From assembly GCA_032718475.1 (NCBI GenBank), contig JAUCBJ010000791.1:1-39956 (forward strand): 39,956 bases of DNA, written 5' to 3'. The stretch's first letter is position 1. The number at the start of each line of letters is the position of its first letter. The DNA comes from Nemertoderma westbladi (lineage: Eukaryota; Xenacoelomorpha; Nemertodermatida; Nemertodermatidae). Both the position numbers and the translations under genes were made by a program. A model generated the notes under the pieces. The model searched no databases. It was not told where the DNA came from and saw nothing but the letters and a program-made list of their open reading frames with translations. Shown here one piece after another: positions 20,802 to 32,100 of this stretch.

Positions 20802-23800
20802 GTTAGTCTGGGAGACCGACCGAAATAGGTGGAAAGGTTAGTCCGGGGGACCGACCGAAATAGGTGGAAAGGTTAGTCCGGGGGACCGACCGAAATAGGT
20901 GGAAAGGTTAGTCCGGGGGACCGACCGAAATAGATGGAAAGGTTAGTCTGAGGGACAGACCGAAATAGGTGAAAAGGTTAGTCTGGGGGACAGACCGAAA
21001 TAGGTGAAAAGGTTAGTCTGGGGGACAGACCGAAATAGGTGAAAAGATTAGTCCGGGGGACTGACCGAAATAGGTGAAAAGGTTAGTCCGGGGGTCCGAC
21101 CGAAATAGATGGAAAGGTTAGTCTGAGGGACATGACCGAAATAGGTGAAAAGGTTAGTCTGGGAGACCGACAGAAATATGAAAAGGTTGGTCTGGGAGAC
21201 AGACAGAAATAGGTGAAAAGGTTAGTCTGGGGGACAGACCGAAATAGGTGAAAAGGTTAGTCTGGGGGACAGACAGAAATAGGTGAAAAGGCTAGTCTGG
21301 GGGACAAACAGAAATAGGTGAAAAGGTTAGTATGGGAGACCGACCGAAATAGGTGGAAAGGTTAGTCCGGGAGACCGACAGAAATATGAAAAGGTTGGTC
21401 TGGGAGACAGACAGAAATAGGTGAAAAGGTTAGTCTGGGAGACCGACCGAAATAGATGGAAAGGTTAGTCTGAGGGACATGACCGAAATAGGTGAAAAGG
21501 TTAGTCTGGGAGACCGACAGAAATATGAAAAGGTTGGTCTGGGAGACAGACAGAAATAGGTGAAAAGGTTAGTCTGGGAGACCGACCGAAATAGGTGGAA
21601 AGGTTAGTCCGGGGGACCGACCGAAATAGGTGGAAAGGTTAGTCCGGGGGACAGACCGAAATAGGTGAAAAGGTTAGTCCGGGGGACAGACCGAAATAGA
21701 TGGAAAGGTTAGTCTGAGGGACAGACAGAAATAGGTGAAAAGGTTAGTCTGGGGGACAGACCGAAATAGGTGAAAAGGTTAGTCCGGGGGACCGACCGAA
21801 ATAGGTGAAAAGGTTAGTCTGGGGGACAGACAGAAATAGGTGAAAAGGTTAGTCTGGGGGACAGACAGAAATAGGTGAAAAGGTTAGTCTGGGGGACAGA
21901 CAGAAATAGGTGAAAAGGTTAGTCTGGGGGACAGACAGAAATAGGTGAAAAGGTTAGTCTGGGGGACAGACAGAAATAGGTGAAAAGGTTAGTCTGGGGG
22001 ACAGACAGAAATAGGTGGAAAGGTTAGTCTGAGGGACATGACCGAAATAGGTGAAAAGGTTAGTCTGGGAGACCGACAGAAATATGAAAAGGTTGGTCTG
22101 GGAGACAGACAGAAATAGGTGAAAAGGTTAGTCCGGGGGACCGACCGAAATAGGTGGAAAGGTTAGTCCGGGGGACCGACCGAAATAGATGGAAAGGTTA
22201 GTCTGAGGGACATGACCGAAATAGGTGAAAAGGTTAGTCTGGGAGACCGACAGAAATATGAAAAGGTTGGTCTGGGAGACAGACAGAAATAGGTGAAAAG
22301 GTTAGTCCGGGGGACCGACCGAAATAGGTGGAAAGGTTAGTCCGGGGGACCGACCGAAATAGGTGGAAAGGTTAGTCCGGGGGACAGACCGAAATAGGTG
22401 AAAAGGTTAGTCCGGGGGACAGACAGAAATAGGTGAAAAGGTTAGTCTGGGGGACAGACAGAAATAGGTGAAAAGGTTAGTCTGGGGGACAGATAGAAAT
22501 AGGTGAAAAGGTTAGTCTGAGGGACAGACCGAAATAGGTGAAAAGGTTAGTCTGGGGGACAAACAGAAATAGATGGAAAGGTTAGTCTGGGAGACAGACA
22601 GAAATATGTGAAAAGGTTAGTCTGGGGGACAGACAGAAATATGTGAAGAGGTTAGTCTGAGGGACAGACCGAAATAGGTGAAAAGGTTAGTCTGGGAGAC
22701 AGACAGAAATATGTGAAAAGGTTAGTCTGGGGGACAGACAGAAATATGTGAAAAGGTTAGTCTGGGGGACAGACAGAAATAGGTGAAAAGGTTAGTCTGG
22801 GGGACAGACAGAAATAGGTGAAAAGGTTAGTCTGGGGGACAGACAGAAATAGGTGAAAAGGTTAGTCTGGGGGACAGACAGAAATAGGTGAAAAGGTTAG
22901 TCTGGGGGACAGACCGAAATAGGTGAAAAGGTTAGTCTGGGGGACAGACATAAATAGGTGAAAAGGTTAGTCTGAGGGACAGACCGAAATAGGTGAAAAG
23001 GTTAGTCTGGGCAAACAGAAATAGATGGAAAGGTTAGTCTGGGAGACAGACAGAAATATGTGAAAAGGTTAGTCTGGGAGACAGACAGAAATAGGTGAAA
23101 AGGTTAGTCTGGGGGACAAACAGAAATAGATGGAAAGGTTAGTCTGGGGGACAAACAGAAATAGATGGAAAGGTTAGTCTGGGAGACAGACAGAAATATG
23201 TGAAAAGGTTAGTCTGGGGGACAGACAGAAATATGTGAAAAGGTTAGTCTGAGGGACAGACCGAAATAGGTGAAAAGGTTAGTCTGGGGGGGGGGACAGA
23301 CAGAAATATGTGAAAAGGTTAGTCTGGGGGACAAACAGAAATAGATGGAAAGGTTAGTCTGGGAGACAGACAGAAATATGTGAAAAGGTTAGTCTGGGGG
23401 ACAGACAGAAATATGTGAAAAGGTTAGTCTGGGGGACAGACAGAAATAGGTGAAAAGGTTAGTCTGGGGGACAGACAGAAATAGGTGAAAAGGTTAGTCT
23501 GGGGGACAGACAGAAATAGGTGAAAAGGTTAGTCTGGGGGACAGACAGAAATAGGTGAAAAGGTTAGTCTGAGGGACAGACCGAAATAGGTGAAAAGGTT
23601 AGTACGGGGGACAGACAGAAATATGTGAAAAGGTTAGTCTGGGGGACAGACAGAAATAGGTGAAAAGGTTAGTCTGGGGGACAGACCGAAATAGGTGAAA
23701 AGGTTAGTCTGGGGGACAGACAGAAATAGGTGAAAAGGTTAGTCTGAGGGACAGACCGAAATAGGTGAAAAGGTTAGTCTGAGGGACAGACCGAAATAGG

Positions 23801-24461
23801 TGAAAAGGTTAGTACGGGGGACAGACAGAAATATGTGAAAAGGTTAGTCTGGGGGACAGACAGAAATAGGTGAAAAGGTTAGTCTGGGGGACAGACCGAA
23901 ATAGGTGAAAAGGTTAGTCTGGGGGACAGACCGAAATAGGTGAAAAGGTTAGTCTGGGGGACAGACAGAAATAGGTGAAAAGGTTAGTCTGAGGGACAGA
24001 CCGAAATAGGTGAAAAGGTTAGTCTGGGCAAACAGAAATAGATGGAAAGGTTAGTCTGGGAGACAGACAGAAATATGTGAAAAGGTTAGTCTGGGGGACA
24101 GACAGAAATAGGTGAAAAGGTTAGTCTGGGGGACAGACCGAAATAGGTGAAAAGGTTAGTCTGGGGTCAGACCGAAATATGTGAAAAGGTTAGTCCGGGA
24201 GACAGACAGAAATAGGTGAAAATGTTATTCTACTAGACAGACAGAAATAGATGAAAAGGTTAGTCTGGGAGACGAGATAGACCGAAATAGGTGAAAAGGT
24301 TAGTCTGGGATACGAGACAGACATAAATAGATGAAAAGTTTAGTCTGGGAGACGACACAGACATAAATAGGATGAAAAGGTTAGTCTGGGAGACGAGACA
24401 GACCGAAATAGATGAAAAGTTTAGTCTGGGGGGCAGACCGAATTATGTGACGAGGTTAGTC
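20802..24461. repeat. 35-bp minisatellite carrying about 100 copies of the exon E end and 5' splice site
   Basis: The unit contains GAAATAGGTGAAAAG, then GTTAGTCTGGGGGACAGACA. Its first part equals the end of the preceding exon (codons for EIGEK) and its second part equals the donor and first intron bases. Some units keep more exon sequence: GAGGGACATGACCGAAATAG matches the exon's GGGACATGACAGAAATAG. Variants include GTTGGT donors in units with AAATATGAAAAG, GATGGAAAG for GGTGAAAAG, and CCGACCG for CAGACAG. The array occupies the intron from the donor to about 27 bp before the acceptor. Because TEIGEK is conserved in ABCC proteins generally, the exon must be the source and the repeats the copies. 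Confidence 0.96.
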
Positions 24462-24479
24462 AGAAACTAATGTACATAA

Positions 24480-24924
<445 letters not shown>

Positions 24925-25450
24925 TTTCTTCCAAATTAAGGTGTCTAAATCATCAATGCCTTATTTAGGTACTAACAGTTACTCCATACAAGGTAATTCG
25001 GCTATATTCCAGAGCTGCTATGGACATGCCTGGTTCGTCGGAATGGCTTGATGAAGTTGTATCTCGTGTTTTTGGTGATCTATTACAGCAAGGGAAAGTT
25101 GTTAAGTTAGCGGATGTTCTCTATACAGGAGTATGATTCCCTTCTTGTCCAACATGGAATTCATCTAGAGTTTTGGAGAGTTAAAATCGTAAGTACGAAC
25201 CCAGTTGGTGAAAAGGCAATACAGGAACTTGAATCTGAGTTACTTCGACAGGATCCCTCTTGTGGACAAGTCACCCCACTTTCATTAACAGTATGTGTAG
25301 AAATGTTGAATTCGAAGCCAAGGCTTATCTGCAAAAGAGATATTATATGGCAGAGATGAGGTTTCAGTTGAACGTTTGAATTTTAATAACCATGACCTTG
25401 CTGCTTCTCTTGATGAAGAAAAATCTCGTAATCATTGTAATATCGGTATA
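24925..25450 (+). pseudogene. LTR-type retrotransposon pol remnant: RT joined to integrase C-terminal part
   Basis: The RT part reads IKVSKSSMPYLGT, then (frame-shifted) VTPYKVIRLYSRAAMDMPGS and LDEVVSRVFGDLLQQGKVVK, ending LADVLYTG. This is the RT palm, with the usual ADDLY changed to ADVLY. Directly after, in another frame from about 25114, come EYDSLLVQHGIHLEFWRVKI, NPVGEKAIQELESELLRQDP and SLTVCVEMLNSKPR. After one more shift, GLSAKEILYGRDEVSVERLN and HDLAASLDEEKSR follow. That second half looks like the integrase core end and C-terminal region. RNase H and the integrase N-terminus are missing between them, so a large internal deletion fused the parts. A Ty3/gypsy-like origin is likely but not certain. 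The copy is dead. Confidence 0.7.
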
Positions 25451-25679
25451 AACTACAATCAATTAACCTTTTAATAAAAATCAACTAAAGACAAGATAAC
25501 ATAGTAAAGTACATACATAATTAGTGCTTACTATAACAGCTGTTAAATTTATCAGCTGGTAAACATGACTAGCTAATAGAGTTATCATAGAGTTATCACA
25601 TTCATATTATTTTTATTTTTAACTAGACAACAAGTGTATTAAAGTTTTTAAATATTAATAAGTCAAACACAATAATTCA

Positions 25680-26160
25680 TTCCAAGAGTTTCAATAGTTG
25701 ATAACCAGATGTCTCCTTGGTTAGTACATCAGGTAATTGCATCTTTGTCGGCCCTCGAAAACCATGCAATATAATTTCTCCCGAAGTGAAGCGAGATCGA
25801 TTTTGAGTCGTTTTTCCAACGGAGCATTCGTTAAACTATGCACACCATCAACAATATTCTTGCAGTCAGACTGTAAGTATTGACCAGTTATTTCGTTTTA
25901 TCATAAATTCACTGAGAATGTAATCCATATACAGAGCAAGATCCATAGCAGCTGCTGATGCCAATGTTTCTGTGGCAAATGTTGATCTAGCAATACGACG
26001 TGTTCAATGAGATCGCCAGTTCACAACATTGATTATTTTTCCATTTTCACCTTCTAATACAATGACAGCGCCACTTTGAGAACCTCCATCTGGCAGATTA
26101 CCATGGCTGCTATCAGTGTAGACAATTGGCTTAATGAATTGTATCCATTGGGCGGTGGTA
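25680..26160 (-). pseudogene. Retroelement RNase H remnant
   Basis: The minus strand encodes WIQFIKPIVYTDSSHGNLPD, then GGSQSGAVIVLEGENGKIIN and VVNWRSH. After one in-frame stop it continues TRRIARSTFATETLASAAAM, then DLALYMDYILSEFMIK. Further downstream in shifted frames comes PTKMQLPDVLTKETSGYQLL. The pattern VYTDSS ... NWRS ... RSTFATETLA ... QLPDVLTKE is that of copia-type (or related) retroelement RNase H ending in the LADxLTK block. It is on the opposite strand to the RT/integrase remnant next to it, so the two are separate insertions or the product of an inversion. Stops and frameshifts show it is inactive. Confidence 0.65.
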
Positions 26161-26782
26161 AATAAAATTTGGTGAGAAAGCCTTGGCTTTTCGCAACAAT
26201 TTATTGACCTTGATAATTATCTCCACCGTACTGCCGTGGCAAAACACCCAAAAATTTTGTTTTGCGAAAATTTACTAAAACGCGTTTGTATTAATAAAAT
26301 TTTTTTTACTGATTACAGGTTACTGAGACTCTTGCGGGATTTTCTTTAAATGTATCAGTTTAAACATTGCGATACACTCCTTCCGGAAGAAGCAATGTCT
26401 TCACATCAAAACTGTCAAATTATTTTTGTAGGGTGTTTTGCCATATTATACATAGTGAGATCCTATATTTCTTAACAAGAGTTAGGGTGTTTCACAAAGT
26501 AGGTAAATGAGGGGTATATTGTAATATATTAGTATAATAACGCCCTCCATAGCGATAAATAGTAACAGACAAGATTGGAGTCGAATCCGGTACCAAGGTT
26601 TCAAAGTTCCACTGTTCTACATCCGGTTGTGTTGTGTCTAAAACTTCTGAGCCTGGATGGATGAAGAATTTATTCGCCATGAGCGGGCATCTAATGTTGG
26701 CCTTTTATCAGTCTCTCAAAGGAAATTTTAGAGGCATCATATGTACTTCTATATCGGAATATGTTTACAACACTGTTAATCT
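26161..26782. other. Stretch between retroelement remnants, little recognisable
   Basis: No confident gene. A minus-strand open frame at 26492-26680 (containing FIHPGSEVLDTTQPDVEQWN) has a balanced amino-acid composition and could be a piece of the same decayed element as 26783-27268. I do not recognise it. Confidence 0.4.
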
Positions 26783-27268
26783 TTATCTTACCACATACTC
26801 ACTTTTTAAATTACTTTGATTAATAGGAAGATAATCAAATGACAAACATATTCCTATCAAATTTTCAAAAGTATAATATTTGTATAAAAACAGAAAATGC
26901 TGAAAGGTACTGGCAATGTCTTTGTCATTGCGCCCAGCTTCGCCTTCCTGCCATATCACACTGTATATCATTATCGGATCGATTCTTGCCCACAGGCACA
27001 AAGGTCTCATGATAGGCAATCACTCGTGTAAGAAACTGGACACCTTTAAAGGATTCCAGAACAGGCAACATGATTTTCTGCAGGTCAGCAGATACAATTT
27101 ATGTGGATCCAACTGACCCTTTATCAGAGTCACGTTGATATAATTCCCTTGATATAGCAGCACGATGCTTATCGAGAGTGTAATCGATACACTCACTACA
27201 TCCATCGCTACATGGCTGTAAATTTCGTTTCCAAATTTAGTTAAGGAAATATTCATAGCTCGAAACAC
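26783..27268 (-). pseudogene. Decayed coding remnant, unidentified (possibly transposase-like)
   Basis: Minus-strand frames show protein-like segments separated by frameshifts and a stop: ECIDYTLDKHRAAISRELYQ RDSDKGSVGS, then IVSADLQKIMLPVLESFKGV, then YHETFVPVGKNRSDNDIQC, then IYSVIWQEGEAGRNDKDIAS. The segments follow one another in protein order across three frames, as expected of a mutated coding sequence rather than chance. The W-x-EG-x-AGR block recalls uncharacterised transposon-borne proteins of invertebrates, but I cannot name the family. The surrounding sequence is transposon-rich, which favours a mobile-element origin. Confidence 0.4.
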
Positions 27269-27487
27269 CTCACCTTACTTACCTCACCAGCATAATCTCA
27301 AAAACGAATCTCACACTGTGCGAATGTGGACCAGAATGTACGAGCATACTACTGTACTGCTCCACCGGTCGGCAATTAAAAGGCCTCTAGGCCTACCGGT
27401 TACAGGTATCTGGCAATTACTACTTATCAAATCTAATTAATAATACAATATCGATACAGTTGTTTCAGAGAATACATTGTTCTGGTA

Positions 27488-28470
27488 ATGGCGACTGGAA
27501 AAAAGGTGAACTTCCATTGTTTAAAGTGTAACGAAAACGTAAAAAAGACCGATAAAGCTGTTCAGTGTTCTTTGTGCGACCAATGGGTTCATGCTGGGAC
27601 TAATGGGTGTAACCCTGAGCTAGATGAAAACACTTATGCTACTAACTCCTTGTGCTACAGAAGCAGTCAGGTGGGTCGATATTCTGGTGCTGTATTTCAT
27701 GCAGGAAATCGGCTGCTAAGCTTGACAAGGCAATTAAAGAGTTGGGTAGGGGACTAGATACAGTTGACGACAAAGTGGATGGAAACAGCAAACGGGTTTC
27801 GTCTGTTGAAGTCGATGTTGCCTATCTCAAGAAAAAGTTTGTAAATCTCGGGTCCACTGCTGCTACAGTTCAAGAAGATGTAAAGACCTCCGTTTATAGC
27901 GAGTTCCGCGATCGTGAAAGTCGCCGGTTGAACATTGTGATTTATGGTATGGAGGAACCTCCTCGATCAATAAAGGAGAACAAATCCCGTTACGAGTTTG
28001 ATCTGAAGTCAATAGATGAAATGTTTTCTGCCCTGCATCTCGATCATATGGGGGCCAAAATTGGCGATTCGGTCCGATTTGCTAAGCTTTTGGGCCATTA
28101 TGCCATAGACAATGTGTGGCCTCTACTAGTTGGATTTAAATATGTTGAGCTGCGTGAAACGATCCTTGTAGAGTCCTTCTAGATGTCGAAGTTGGAGAAC
28201 CCTTGGAATAGTATCTCTCTTCTACCTGACCTCACATCTCTGCAACGTAAAGAGGACTCCGACTTACGTAATGAAGTAACGAATAGGAATAATGCTAGGA
28301 AGAGTAGTAGCGATAGTGATGCGGGAAATTGGGTATTCAAGGTCGCAGGGAGGCGTGGGGAGCTACAGATGGTAAAAGTGTCGACCGGGCAGCGCGGCAG
28401 GCAACACCAGTACAACAAGAACCGATCCGACACGAACAGGGATCAGTCGACACCAACAGTGAGGGTTTAA
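27488..28470 (+). pseudogene. Non-LTR retrotransposon ORF1-like protein with PHD-like zinc finger (broken)
   Basis: It starts at ATG 27488 (MATGKKVNFHCLKCNENVKK). A cysteine/histidine cluster follows (CLKC, CSLCDQWVH, then FWCCISC after a frameshift near 27650), resembling the PHD-like finger found in some LINE ORF1 proteins. A predicted coiled coil follows (AKLDKAIKELGRGLDTVDDK onward), then ESRRLNIVIYGMEEPPRS, an L1-ORF1 RRM-like start. The frame meets TAG at 28180-28182 and resumes in the same frame with NPWNSISLLPDLTSLQRKED and LRNEVTNRN. One frameshift and one stop make this copy defective. The BEL/Pao element inserted about 50 bp after its readable end. No matching ORF2 was found on the far side. 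Confidence 0.65.
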
Positions 28471-28522
28471 CCTTATCCGTCAATAGAAACGTTTCTAATA
28501 ATGAATCAGACACATACTTATC

Positions 28523-29048
28523 TGTTACAAACTGCCCTTAAATCCTGCTGGTTATCGCTTGGTAGTTTAGCCCGTCGTTATACTAGCTTAGGTATATTAG
28601 TGCAATACATACCGTTTATGTTACACTGCTTCCTTGTAGGAAGGTTGCCCCATGGCCCTGCTTTCTGTATCTGCCAATAGGATTTGAGTTGGTTTTGATT
28701 TTGACCTATCACAGATCTACTGAACTGATTTTCCTATCTGTATGCTCATTCTCTGTGATAGGTGAAATCATTTGTAAAATAAGGGTAGCTGGTATTCTTG
28801 TATTATTATTCTTAGTAGGCCTATTCTACCTTGTCCTTAACGTGTTTTTGCACTAGTAATCCTTGTATTAAATGATTTCTACGATTTTACTTAGAACCGA
28901 TCTGGAGATACCCTATGTACTGATGTAACTGAACTTATTTCAATATACGTAACTTGACAATAATTATATCTCCGTCTTTTCAAGATTAAATAATGAAATA
29001 ACGATCCCGACAAAACTCGAAACCACAACGCCAATTCTGTGGTTTACA
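28523..29048 (+). repeat. 5' LTR of the BEL/Pao element (526 bp)
   Basis: It starts TGTTACAAACTGCCCTTAAA and ends CTGTGGTTTACA. Relative to the 3' LTR it carries about 118 extra bases (roughly 28688-28805). These include an 11-bp perfect inverted repeat, CCTATCACAGA (28705-28715) with TCTGTGATAGG (28752-28762), enclosing 36 bp. Confidence 0.92.
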
Positions 29049-29051
29049 TTC

Positions 29052-29069
29052 TGGTTCCGATGCCGGGAA
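29052..29069 (+). other. Primer-binding site of the BEL/Pao element
   Basis: TGGTTCCGATGCCGGGAA starts 3 bases after the LTR. It begins with the TGG expected opposite a tRNA CCA end. The implied tRNA 3' end (CCCGGCATCGGAACCA) resembles a tRNA-Glu acceptor and T arm. The isoacceptor is inference and needs a tRNA set from the same genome. Confidence 0.7.
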
Positions 29070-29167
29070 ACCTAGTCTAAAGGTTTCCACGTCACAGATT
29101 ATCCTTACCCTCGGAGTATCCACAATCCATCGCTGGACAGTGCAACTATCCGTTGCCTTCTCTCGAT

Positions 29168-32100
29168 ATGTCGGACGCGGAGTCTGACATCGTTAGTGGA
29201 GCCACGTCGGGTGGTCTCCCCGCCAAAGGGAATGGTTCGCTTCATGGTAGTCTGAGCTCTCCTCGACTCGGCGATGGAACTCTGACATCCGATGGTGAGG
29301 ATAAATCTCGACTTGAACCCTTGGAATCCCGACCCGGTTCGAGTGATACTGGTACGCGTTTCGAGGGTTTCGATACCGCGGACCTAGAGGAGGACCCTGA
29401 TATTGCGTTCTATCCAGCGGATGATTTAGAGGCTAGCCCTGCAGTTACCGACAGCCAGCGACCCATCCGGTTGAAAGACGCGAAGATTACTCGAGCCAAT
29501 ACCAAGCGGAGGCTCACTTGTTTGGCTGCCAAGCTTCATTCTCTAGTCGATTCCCGTGGCAGTCGCACCTTAATCCAGGGCTTCCTAGGGGAACTCAACG
29601 AGGACTTTGACGACTGTGTTCGATCTCACAGTAAGTGTCTTCAGTATCTGGATCCCGGAACCGATTCTAAGTCTAAAGCCATAGAGGAGGAATGGTTGGC
29701 TGCCGTCCACGAGGGTTATCGGCGCTGTCGGAGTGAAGCTGAAAGTTACCTCGCCTCCCGGAGAGGCGAACCTTCTTCAGCTGGTGGAAGTAAATCCAAG
29801 GTATCCTCCTCGCGATCCCCGGGAGGTGGTATTAACTCCTCGAAGCGGCAACTGGAAGATAAAAGATTAAAACTCCAGCAGTTCGAAAGGGATCGGGAGC
29901 TTCGCGAGAAGGAGCTAGTGCTCAACAATAGGAAGCAGCTCCGTCGCCTCCAGAACGAGGTGGAGCTGCTCGAGTTGTCTGTTCGTACCGAGGAAATAGA
30001 AAACAGGGAGGCCGGAGTTGCGAACCTCAGGGAACGGGTTCTCGCTGATTTCCTTGAGGATGAGGACTCCAACCGGGCCGGCGGGGTCCAACCGGTTCTC
30101 AATTATCCTCTCGCATCCAGGAGATCGAATCCTTTCCCAGGTCTTCCGTTATCCGATCCAGTTACACAGCTCACGGTAATTCATGTTTCAGTCAGTTCTG
30201 GTACGAGTTCTAATGAAATTACTAGTAATAATATATTACAGAGTTCGTGTCAATCGTGTCCTATTATTGATACAGTGTTTAAACCGTCTCAATGTAATTC
30301 TAGCTTAACTACTAATACTGTAAGTGATTGTAATATGAATAGAAAATCTGGTGTTATATTTAGTATCTCCAGCGGTTCATTTGTGCAGTCATTACCGGTA
30401 CCGATTATTAGTAGTGTAGAATCTGTCCCGGTTCGTGTACTCAGTAAGGATACCACCGGTAATAATTTTATAAATGTTTCAGTGCCAAACTTTGTAGCTG
30501 TAGAACACCCAACCACGGCAACTCTGCCCCGCTTTAACCAGCGAACTATTTTTCCATTTGATAGTAATTCAATAAATAAGTATAAACCTTTAAGTAACTG
30601 TAATAGCACTTGGGCTTTATCTAGCCCTGAGTTTGTACCCCGTGGATTTGCCTCGCCTGATTCTAATTTGGTTAGCGGATTGAAGGGAGTGTGTGCCCCT
30701 GTGAGTTATATGTATGGTGGTTCTACCAATGATAGTGTACATTGTGTGCCATGTACTGCGACTGGTTTGCGTCCTGAGTATGCGTCTGACCCTGTGTATC
30801 GCCCGAGCGGCCAACCCTTTGGGGGTCCTGAGAGGTGTCCGGGTCGGCCCATTGTTAACGAGCCGTCTAGTGAGCCAGTAGTCTCGGCCACATATGACCT
30901 TCCTTCGTTTTCATCTCGTCCAGTTAATAGATCCAAAGTATCTGGGCGTGTAGATGATTGGATTGACTTTCCTGACTCCGATGACAGAAGTGACGCGCTT
31001 TTTGGTGGTCATGGTCCGATAGATTTGCAGGCTCTATTTAAGGTACCAATCGATCCATTTGATGGCTCACCCATTAAATGGCCTGGTTTTATTTCATCAT
31101 TCCGTGCTTTAGTGCATGATCGAATTCCAAACGACGCAATTCGTCTCTCTATTCTTAGGAATTTATTATCCCCTGAGATTCGTAATAGTGTAGCTGCTAC
31201 TATAGATGACCCTACATTGTATTATGAAACATTGAGAGATATTCGCAGAATTTATGGTGATAAACATCTCATTGCTTCTAGCCATATTAAACAGCTTTTT
31301 TCTGTCCAAAATGTTAACTCAAGCGATTTCGAGTCATTAAAATCCTTTTCGCTTAAATTGCATGGCTCAGTATCTGCTTTAGATAAATGTGGATATAAAG
31401 ATGACCTTTATTCCGCAAATAATTTAAATGTTTTAGTTGACAAATTGCCAAACCCGCTACAACATGAGTGGAGCAAAAAGGTAGTTGCAATTCAACCTGG
31501 GCGTCCGTCTTTAAAGGATTTTGATGACTGGATTTCGTATAAAGTTAGTTGTGGTCGTGCTATAGAGTCTACACTTAAAATTAGACCCAGTTCTAATACA
31601 TCTCAGCCCCAGGTTAAACACAATAATAACCCTAGAATATTGCGTAAGAAATCTAAAGCAGTAACCCCTAAGTCATCTACATTTTCTCCAACAGTTCTAG
31701 CAACGGGGGGAGGACCCTCTAAGCAACTAGAAAGCGAAAAATGTAGTTGCTGCGAACTGTCCCACACTGTAGAAGATTGTGATAAATTTAAAAAATTATC
31801 CCTTGCTGAGCGTGCAGAACTAGTGCGTGAAAAGGGCATGTGCTTTGTGTGTTTAAAAACTCGGCACCGAGCAGCCGACTGTTCCATAAAGGAACCATGT
31901 AAAGCCCCATCTGGGTGTAAGAAAAGGCACCATACATTATTGCATGATGCTCCTCCAGTTTACGGTAACTCGAAATCCTCCCGTTTCCGCTCTAAGCATG
32001 TCGGATCGACTAGCTGCGACTCTACCCCGTCTACCGTGGCGCTACAGATTGTCCCGCTTCGTGTACGATCCTCCGCTGGCAAGGTTGTAGAAACTTTCGC

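Noticed and set aside
20802-24461. A CRISPR-like array (35-bp regular repeats)
   Set aside because: Units are contiguous with no unique spacers, the setting is a spliced animal gene, and the unit derives from the upstream exon. The same reasoning excludes CRISPR for 629-9472.
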